64,000 nucleotides of DNA, from positions 239,180,501 through 239,244,500 of the forward strand of contig NC_134137.1 of assembly GCF_033958435.1 (NCBI RefSeq), read 5' to 3'. The number at the start of each line of letters is the position of its first letter. Within the stretch, counting starts at the first letter, position 1. Origin of the DNA: Carettochelys insculpta. Its lineage: Eukaryota; Chordata; Testudines; Carettochelyidae. Position numbers and translations under genes: made by a program. Positions 56,761 to 64,000 of this stretch are shown one piece after another. The notes under the pieces are model-generated. The model did not search any database. It was not told where the DNA came from and saw only the letters and a list, made by a program, of their open reading frames with translations.

Positions 56761-57334
56761 AGCTGAGTCTACACTGGGCGATTCTTTCGAAAGAGCAGGC
56801 CCCACGTTGAAGTAGCGTGCAGCACGTCTACACATGCCATGTGCTCTTTCAAACATGAACTTGACATTAGGCGCCACAGGAATTGAAACCACTCTTCCAA
56901 GCAGACAATAGGAAGAGGTCGCCCTTTTGATGTCTTTTTTCAAAAAAGGACATGTGTAGCTGTGCTGCATCCCACTTTTTCAAAATAGTGGCGTCCATCA
57001 GGATGGCAATCAGCTGTTAGGTGGAGAAGAGCTGCCCAGCCCCTGCAGGGCTATAAGGTCTGTGCATGCAGTAGCTCTTAAAGCTGCACAGTCCCAGAAA
57101 CTCCGTTGCAGGAAGCCGAGAGCACGCAGGCAGCAGCCATCACACATGGTGCCCCTGCACACCTCAGCCAGACCCCCAGGGGCTACCAGAGCAGAATGAC
57201 CACCAGTCAGCCATGTGAGAAGCCTCAGGGCCCCCCTCTGAGCACACCCAGGTCTCCCAAGGGTCCATCCAGGTGGCGAAAGAGTGCCCCCTCCTGGATG
57301 GGACTTGGCCACCCCATCAGGGTCTGCCACTGCT

Positions 57335-57614
57335 TTGTGTCCCTTCTATCAGGAGCTCAGGACCATCTTGGGCCCCTGGGACACCTCCTCCCCACCTGTC
57401 ATCCTGGACACCTCAGCTTAGGAGCCCTAGCCAGGAGAGGATCAGGATCCAGGACCCTTGGCCAGCCCTGCACCACCAGGGCCGAAGACGGAGCCAGCCA
57501 CAGCAGCAGACTGGTCCAGTGAGGAGGAGGACCTGGTCATAGACTTCCCTTCCCACACCTCCAGCCAGGCATCATCCAGACGGCCATCCCCCGACCTTGG
57601 CAGTGGACCCTCAG
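57335..57614 (+). pseudogene. Harbinger Myb/SANT partner protein remnant
   Basis: The plus frame reads LCPFYQELRTILGPWDTSSP, a segment that in Harbinger partner proteins follows the trihelix Myb/SANT DNA-binding domain (the CPFYxELxxILG motif). It continues to an acidic linker with DWSSEEEDLVIDFPSHTSSQ, ending at a TCAG/GTAC junction at 57614/57615 that could be a splice donor. Two stop codons interrupt it at about 57413 and 57422. The DNA-binding helices that should precede it are absent: the upstream RWRKSAPSW words jump to unrelated sequence. In active elements this protein helps the transposase enter the nucleus and bind ends. Here it is a relic. Confidence 0.65.
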
Positions 57615-57892
57615 GTACTTACCTGACAGAGAACACACCCTGGATTGTGGGGTGGGGGCACCATACACGACTGAGGGCCCCCCACACCTCTGGCAGACCA
57701 TGGCCCCAGAACAATGGCATGGCTGCTAGTGCCTGTCAGCACCACACCCTGCCCACAGGCGGTGGGGTAGAGAGGGCAGACTGCACAAGGGGGCTGCCCA
57801 CAGGGCCATTGCACCCACGCCTCACCTTGTCTGTGGTCCCGCACTGCCCCCTGGAAGCGAGGGACAGTGACTGTCTGGAGCTACCCCCAGCA

Positions 57893-58321
57893 CTAGGAGC
57901 GGTAGGTGTTGGGAGTGGCCAGCTTCCAGACTGCGGTTGCAATCCTCTTCTCCATGGGGAGGCTGCACTGCCTCCAAGTGTCCTGGTGTCTCAGGGCTAG
58001 GGACAGCCACTGGCACAGCTCCAGGAAGGTCTGTCGCCGCATCCAGAAATTCTGGGGCCACTGGTCTTTGTCCCACGCCTGCATGACCACTTGTGCTCCC
58101 ATCACTTGGAGCTGGTGGGGTAGCTCCAGAGCCGGCAGAGAGCCTGGGCGGGGGGCCAGAGGACCCCATGGTCTGGGCATGCCCTTCTGTCCTTGTGGGG
58201 GCTCCCCTGCCAGAAGCTGCAGGGTGGCCACCACTGCTGTAGCCAGCAGGGCACACACTCCACTGGTGGCAGGCAGCAGGGTGTCGAGCTGCTGCTGCTC
58301 CATCGCTGTCCCTGCAAACAT
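57893..58321 (-). pseudogene. Harbinger transposase, N-terminal part only
   Basis: The 142-residue minus frame has a variable Ala/Leu-rich start, then from about residue 82 WDKDQWPQNFWMRRQTFLEL, CQWLSLALRHQDTWRQ, PMEKRIATAVWKLATPNTYR and a stop. The pattern W...FRM.R.TF..LC..L...L..QDT..R..I....RVA.A.WKLAT...YR is the N-terminal, helix-turn-helix-like region of PIF/Harbinger (HARBI1-type) transposases, usually 350-450 residues long. The DDE catalytic domain that should follow is deleted. Over these 60 residues there is no stop, so the deletion may be recent. The family cuts and pastes DNA at 3-bp targets. It converges on the Myb relic on the other strand. Confidence 0.85.
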
Positions 58322-58668
58322 TGTGTCTGTGGGGCTTGAGGCAACTCCGCAGGCCTCATGCTGTGCAGACTGAGGGTGTTGCAGAGGAGCCCTTTAAACA
58401 AGCTACTTCCTGTGTCCCCAGAGGGACTTGGCCGCTCTGTGACCCTGTCCATAGTGTTTCCTGCCCTGTTCTTTCAAAAGAGGGTGTTTGTGCATGTAGA
58501 TGCTCTCTCTCTCAACAGCCTGGTCAGCCCCTTTCAATGTGGTGCATGGCCCTATTGATGGCGCCACCCCCGGCCCATGTGTAGACTCTCCCCTTTGAAA
58601 GGATGTTTTTCGATTACTCTCTTTCAAAAGGCACCCTTGCGAAAGAGTGCTCTAGCGTAGATGTAGCT

Positions 58669-59249
58669 TGTGTGACTGTAGAGGGCGGATGGAGCTGAAG
58701 CCCAACAGTGTTCTGCAGAAGGTGTAAGACACACTTCCAAAAATGCCTTCTCTTAAAATTTGTATTCTTGAAGATGATTGGCAAAGCAATTTTGAAAAAC
58801 TTTGGCTTGTTCTTTGAGCTCTCTCTTTGCTGGTTTGTAATATAAAGGAGGAGTGGAAGAGTTGTTCAGGGCTATACTGAAGTAGAACCAGTCATAAATT
58901 GTCTTTCTGCTTATTTCTTAGCCTAAAATATCAGGTCCACTCTTCCTTTCTGGAGGACTTTCTAGTCATGTCAGAGAATATGAATTGTGCTGAATCGTTA
59001 ACAAAGAGTTTATTTCTCTGACAGGTGAATTGAACAGAGCAAATAGGTGATAGCAAAAAAACTAACCCACATTTTAAATAAGCAAATTCACGATCCTTTC
59101 ATTAATTGGTCGCTCACCTCTTATTCTCATTACTCTTGTGACGTCATTTCATTTGTTCTCCAGTTGCCCTAGAGTCTTCCAAGTTACACAAGAGCTGCAT
59201 ATTCCTCTTCATGGGCTATTTAAGTCATTAGATCCTATGTGGGTTCAGA
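58669..59249. other. no gene recognised
   Basis: 580 bp of unassigned AT-rich sequence between two DNA elements. Confidence 0.5.
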
Positions 59250-59602
59250 GGCTATGTCTATACAGTAGTGTTATTTCAGAATAAATTATTCCAGAAGAGA
59301 TTTTCCAGAACAGCTAACTCCAAAATAGAGCATCTACACAAAAAAATGCATTTTGAAATAGCCTCTATTGTGCCTGGATGCTCTATTTCAAAATAGAGTT
59401 CTTGGATGTCCTATAGCTTATTTCAAAATAGACCCTACCCCCTGTCTACACAGCCCCTATATCAAAACAGCTCTTTTGAAATAGGCGCTTTTTTCTCTTA
59501 GAATGAGATTTGGCCAGATTCAAAATACACCAACTGCTATTTTAAAATAATTTCAAAACAGCAGCCATTATTTCCAAATAACTTTGCTGTGTAGACACAC
59601 CC
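59250..59602. mobile_element. MITE, 353 bp, AGA duplication, TTTCAAAATAG family
   Basis: The left end GGCTATGTCTATACAGTAG and the reverse-complemented right end GGGTGTGTCTACACAGCAAA form inverted repeats. AGA flanks both ends (59247-59249, 59603-59605). The interior repeats TATTTCAAAATAGA and TATTTTGAAATA-type words in both orientations. No frame of interest. The 3-bp duplication and the TCTACAC core put it in the Harbinger-type group. Confidence 0.8.
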
Positions 59603-62600
59603 AGAAAGATGAACTATCACGAGGTAGCTGCTCTTACTGCTGTTGAGGTAGATAGGAAGATGGCAGACATGTGAGGGTAAAAATAGCATTGTCTGTGCCC
59701 ACACCTACACACCATGTCCTCCAGCCAGCCAGCAAGCCAGCGCTGACATAAAGGAGGAAGTAAATCTGTTTCATCAAAGGTCTGGAGCAGATAGCATCCC
59801 CCTGAAGTGGAAAGGAGTGGCTTAATCACTGCTCTGGTAGCAAAACAGCTACACATTACCTCTTATTCAGCTTTGATGGCCAGGTTAAAATCTATCCCAA
59901 AGTTTGCCCAGCTACAATGGAGGTGGCTGGGTAAGCAACATAATGGCAGTATGTTGAGGTGTCAATCTATGGGATCTGACATATTAGAAAAAGGTGGGCC
60001 CCCAGACCTCCTTTGTGAAGTGGGTAAATTTTGAGCTACTACAGCCAGCTACCCCCACATGAAGATGGAGAGCAGTAACGTCTCCCTGTATATCTGCAGC
60101 GGGGAGTACCCGGTGGCATGTGTTGAGCTCCACATATGGGATGGCACACTGAGTTGCCAGAAAGGATGAATGCCACTGGCATGTGAAGTCTGCGTTCAGG
60201 GAGAGGTAGCAGTGGCATGCTGCCTTGAGGAGGTTGTGGCCATGGTTCAGTGAGCTGAGCGGGGCTGTAGTCACTGTGAAGGGCACACTGAGCTGACATG
60301 GTGAGGAGCAGATAGAGTGCTCACACATGGAAAGGTGTGTGTTGGTCTATAGCGTGAGAGGACAGCAGGTTCCCTGCACTCCCATATTGGGGCTGTAACA
60401 ATAGTATGTTGACATTTGACTGAGCTGACAGTGGAGAGGCCATGGTGAACTGCTGCATGCTGGGTACAGCAGGGTTATGTTACATTGCCATGGAGGGGGT
60501 ATGCAAAGATGACGTACTGAGCAGCTGTGAGATACCATATGCAGTGTGGAGCTCCACTAAAATGTGAACCCTGCATTATATAACTTGTTGCCACCCGTTT
60601 TGGCAAACGCGCCGGCCGAGGGATGGCGTATGATGGCGTATGATGTATAGCCCATGTCCTGAAAGCTTTCCCTATTTAACTCAGAATGTCGTAGGATGTC
60701 TGCTCTGCCAGACCACTGCCATCATTTTTATAGTGTTAAAGCCTCAGAATCTTCTACATGCTGGAACAGTTCCCTATAATTTGTGTCTCTTGCAAACACA
60801 GCAGATGTATCAAAAACATCTCTTGCCCCAGGTTACTGAATGCTTTTGATGAAAGTATCTTCCTAACATCATTCCAGAGAAACATGGGAGTCTCCTTTTC
60901 CACTTCTCCCACAATGGCTCCTTTTTCCTATTTCTCGTAAAGTAGGCAAACTATCCCCATTTCTTTGATCTTTGCCTATTTTGAAATGCTCTTACCTTTT
61001 TCACTTTTGAAAGACTTTATTTCGTTCAATTAAGGGAAATAAAACCCTATTATTTGAACTAGAGCAGGCCTCAGCCAAAACAGTGATACTGACCAATTGT
61101 GAGGTGCTCAAGGTCATGATCCAGATCTTAGTTATGTCACTTGGCCCCATATGTGATTCATGTAGTTAGTCTGTTGTTTTCTTTTTGGTTTTTGTTTGTT
61201 TGTTTTTTGTCATAAGGAAACTGGCCATACATCCTAGTCAAACAACTGAGACTCTGTCGGAGCTTTCATTGGATATTTCCATTTCATCAATATTCTGTAA
61301 ATACGTAGTGTCAGTAAATAATGATTCAAGTATGTGTCTACTTTGGGAAGGGAATAACCAAATACATCTGCCCCCATGTGTATTCAGAGTCAGATCCACT
61401 TCGTTTGATGATGAAAAATAATTGTGACTCACCATACCACTGAAAACCCACCACAGCAATGAGAGGTTCCTTCTCACGCATCATCAACCAGTCTTTCTCT
61501 ACTTCCATTCATTATTCCTTTACTATGGAAATAAGGCTGCACAGGTGTGATTGCTAGCAGCATTTGAGACAATGGATTGAATACTACAATTTATCCTGCT
61601 GAAAACTTATTGTGTGTTATGATGAATAAATCTCAGTCCAATCAGTTTAAATTCTTATAATTAAAGTTAATTTTGCAGGGCTGGAATTTGTTTCAGTGGG
61701 GTTCACTCTTGTTAGGATTCATTTTCTGTGAAAATTCTAGGATACAGTTTTACCAGCAGGAGTATTTGTGGAAACACCAAATATTAGAGAGAGTTTACAG
61801 AAAGCAGATTTTTAAATAAAGAAAAAGTGTTTACCTTAGAATAATAACTCTGATTACATTCATCCAGCAAAATATTCCCTACAGCCAATGTAGCTATTCC
61901 AAATTAGCCTATAGTGCTTGGATTTTGGATCTTGAATACTCTCAGTGAACTGTTCATAGATCATCTAAAAACAAAAATTAGTCACACAATTATAAAGTGG
62001 AGCTGGTTGAGATTCTTCTGATGGAATTGCAGAACTGAGATTTTCTTGAGGAGAATTTAAATTTTGCTGAATTTTTTTCATCTTCTATTGGAAAACTCAA
62101 AATGACAGCTCCCAGCCTGTCCATGTGGAAGACTCCTGTCAATTTCACCTTCTACCTCTAGAAAGACAGTAAAATTGATGAGCTTTTCAGGCTGGCAACT
62201 AGTCGACCAAAAATTTCTGTTTTGATTCTCCTGAGGCTTTTACTTTCTGTATCGCATTTTTTTGAAACCTCAGCATTTTTCATGGGATAGATATTCTGTC
62301 TTGTAGCCAGTTCGATTAAACTTTTGGTGCACTACTTTTCACAGGGAAAAAAATTAGTAAGCTTGTCATGGACAGAACCAGAAAAAATATTAAATCCACT
62401 TAATTAGCGATCAGCATGAATGATTCACTCAGCTGCGGTGGTTTGGAATGATCTAGAAAAAGTGTGTATGGATCTCAAGAACTTTATGATGCGTTAAGGC
62501 ATTCCTTTACTTCCCCCATGCTTAGAAAGGAGCCTGTATTGCACATGTCCTCCCAGTATTTTTAAAGACCATGTTATAGACACTATAAATCTACATATAG

Positions 62601-63145
62601 TAGTGCAGGGAAGAGCTTTATACCTGTGGATTCACCTTCCAAGAAACAATATTTACCAGTATGAAGTGAGATCCTTATCTCTGCTGTGGTTCTCTTATTC
62701 CGGATAAGGAAATTGGTGTGAAACAAATAGGCCCTAATAGCCCCAAATCTGGTTGCAGGATGATTTTACCAGCTCCAACACTGTCAAAGACAGCACTCCA
62801 AGGCCCCAGGAGGAGGGGCAGCATTGAGAACTGCAAACATTTTAGGTACTGCAGCCCATAGGGCTGATTGAGGAAAATGCTTCTGCAACCTAGACAGACC
62901 TCCAAGGGTGTCTAGGTTATGTCAGGGACCTCTCCAGCCCTGAGAGCAACCTAAAATCAGGAAAGTGAAAAGGTGGTTTAAAGTCACCATAGTACACCAC
63001 TGTCCTTGGAGGTGAAGGAGAGAAATTCTCCTGAGCACTTTAAAGCCTCAGAGACATCAGGCAAGAATCTGTGCTAGTGTAATTGTAACATTTTACTGAA
63101 ACTAATGGAACGACACCAATTTACACCTTCTGGGTCTCACGCACA
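59603..63145. other. no gene recognised
   Basis: 3.5 kb unassigned. Minus frames of up to 114 codons between 59617 and 60538 overlap and have no motif. An 11-bp word GATGGCGTATG is tandemly repeated near 60620-60642. From 60640 on the sequence is AT-rich without repeat ends. Confidence 0.45.
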
Positions 63146-63781
63146 GTGAATTTAAATCCCTTTGCCATCCATTGCATAGCCTTTTCAGCAGATCAAGACA
63201 TATGTGTAATAATAGGCCCGGGTGACATGCCTGTTCTCTCCTACAGACAACCTCCCAACCTCATGAGGATCCTTACTAACAGCCACAGCCTATACCCCAG
63301 GAACACCAGTCCTGGAACCTTTCCCTGCAACAAAGCCCACTGCCAGCTTTGTCCACATATCTTCTCTGGAAATACCATCACTGGACCTAACCAGGTTACT
63401 CACAGAATCACGGGCACTTTCTCATGCTCCTCTATTAACATCATATATGCCATCATGTGCCAACAATGCCCAGATGCTTTGTACATTGGACAGACTTCTA
63501 ACTCCCATAGACAAAGGGACAACGGGCACAAAACAGACATCAAAACACTCCAGATCCACAAACCAGTTAGTCAACATTTTAATGGAATGGGGCATTCTGT
63601 CAATGACCTAAAGGTATGTGTGTTACTGAAGAAGAATTATCGCACCGTTCTGGAAAGGGAAGCGGACAAACTGACATTTATATTCAAATTCGGCACATTA
63701 ACACATGGTTTAAATCGTGATGGGAACTTTCTGAGTCACTATAGGGGCTCGTCTGCATACTTGGCTCAATCTAATTCTTGA
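63146..63781 (+). CDS. Penelope-like element GIY-YIG endonuclease domain
   Basis: The frame of 211 codons opens with GTG after a stop and has no genuine start, as expected for a 5'-truncated retroelement. Residues 30-50 (VLSYRQPPNLMRILTNS) and the Cys/His linker CNKAHCQLC (Cys61, His65, Cys66, Cys69) are the conserved link between RT and endonuclease. The GIY-YIG fold follows: IIYAIMC (99-105) in place of GIY, YIG at 113-115, Arg122 and Arg124, His128, PVSQHFNGMGH (140-150), Glu172 and GLN at 188-190. All expected catalytic positions seem present. The family endonuclease nicks target DNA for reverse transcription. Without the RT the copy is inactive. Confidence 0.88.
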   Translation: MNLNPFAIHCIAFSADQDICVIIGPGDMPVLSYRQPPNLMRILTNSHSLYPRNTSPGTFPCNKAHCQLCPHIFSGNTITGPNQVTHRITGTFSCSSINIIYAIMCQQCPDALYIGQTSNSHRQRDNGHKTDIKTLQIHKPVSQHFNGMGHSVNDLKVCVLLKKNYRTVLEREADKLTFIFKFGTLTHGLNRDGNFLSHYRGSSAYLAQSNS

Positions 63782-64000
63782 TCTTCCCCCCCACCCCTCC
63801 ACTCTCTGATTTGCTCACCTTGATTATCTTTTTCTGATTTGTCCTCCTTGCTTACTGTTTTTGGTTCTCTGTGTCTTAAATATTGAGTCTGTTCTGGTCT
63901 GGCTATGGTCTGAAGAAGTGGGTCTGTCCCACGAAAGCTCACCTAATAAACTATTTTGCTAGTCTTTAAAGTGCTACTTGACTGCTTTTTGTTTTGACAT
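63146..64000 (+). mobile_element. Penelope-like retroelement, 3' part, running off the window
   Basis: The GIY-YIG endonuclease frame (63146-63781) is followed by a 3' UTR. From 63912 this has the terminal pattern GAAGAAGTGGGTCTGTCCCA, CGAAAGCTCACCTAATAAAC, ATTTTGCTAGTCTTTAAAGT and GCTACTTGACTGC. The reverse transcriptase part expected upstream is missing, so the copy is 5'-truncated. The last 20 bases or so of the usual 3' end (ending in an ACAGACTAACAC-like word) would lie beyond 64000. Confidence 0.9.

Larger units (their letters stand above)
56761..58668. mobile_element. PIF/Harbinger element, 1908 bp, internally deleted, TGT duplication
   Basis: The left end AGCTGAGTCTACACTGGGCG and the reverse-complemented right end AGCTACATCTACGCTAGAGC are inverted repeats, followed on both sides by CTTTCGAAAG or CTTTCGCAAG words. 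TGT flanks both ends (56758-56760, 58669-58671). Inside, a Myb-partner remnant reads on the plus strand and the N-terminal transposase part on the minus strand. The DDE domain and the Myb helices are missing, so it cannot move alone. Its two flanks align with the 711-bp MITEs, which makes it a longer relative of them. Confidence 0.85.

Noticed and set aside
1..64000. CRISPR array, operon or bacterial origin
   Set aside because: The sequence is a vertebrate nuclear repeat landscape. No regular spacer-repeat array exists, and the only tandem arrays are microsatellites and minisatellites.

Overview
The window looks like turtle nuclear DNA (Testudines, probably Cryptodira). The evidence is the mixture of repeats: many CR1 retrotransposon copies with typical sauropsid 3' ends, a tRNA-derived SINE with a CR1-like tail of the tortoise Pol III type, Penelope-like elements with a GIY-YIG domain, and many short DNA transposons whose ends contain a TCTACAC core. 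A crocodilian is the main alternative. Base composition is mostly AT-rich, with GC- or C-rich tandem patches, and no operon-like gene packing is visible. I recognise no host protein-coding exon, rRNA or functional tRNA gene. The window is best read as intergenic or intronic DNA built from nested transposons.

Layout. 1-8 kb: a 146-bp-class inverted repeat, a compound microsatellite, a Penelope 3' end and a degenerate CR1 (4.6-6.1 kb). 8.1-13.2 kb: a 2-kb PIF/Harbinger-like element with a TAA duplication, a Tigger-like 340-bp element flanked by TA, and two Penelope 3' ends each arranged as an inverted pair. 15.3-16.9 kb: a long minus-strand CR1 with a broken reverse transcriptase, followed by G-rich minisatellite. 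18.1-22.0 kb: a cluster of Harbinger-type MITEs. 24.6-30.3 kb: a hAT-type element with a perfect 8-bp duplication, an old Harbinger relative, and opposed CR1 fragments. 32-34.7 kb: a CR1 carrying a nested SINE and a 1.2-kb interruption, plus the tail of another LINE. 35-47 kb: C-rich repeats, a foldback element, Tigger-like elements and three more copies of one 0.7-kb Harbinger MITE. 47-56 kb: mostly unrecognised sequence. 56.8-58.7 kb: a 1.9-kb Harbinger derivative that keeps remnants of both element genes. 59.6-63.1 kb: unrecognised. The window ends inside a Penelope-like element that keeps a readable GIY-YIG endonuclease.

How the parts relate. The 1.9-kb Harbinger derivative is the key to the window. 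It carries the N-terminal part of a Harbinger transposase on one strand and a remnant of the Myb/SANT-type partner protein on the other. Its end regions align with the four 695-711 bp MITEs at 18.1, 37.6, 41.1 and 45.9 kb. Most elements of this group are flanked by perfect 3-bp duplications. The CR1, SINE and Penelope copies are all truncated or mutated, and nothing in the window looks able to move by itself.
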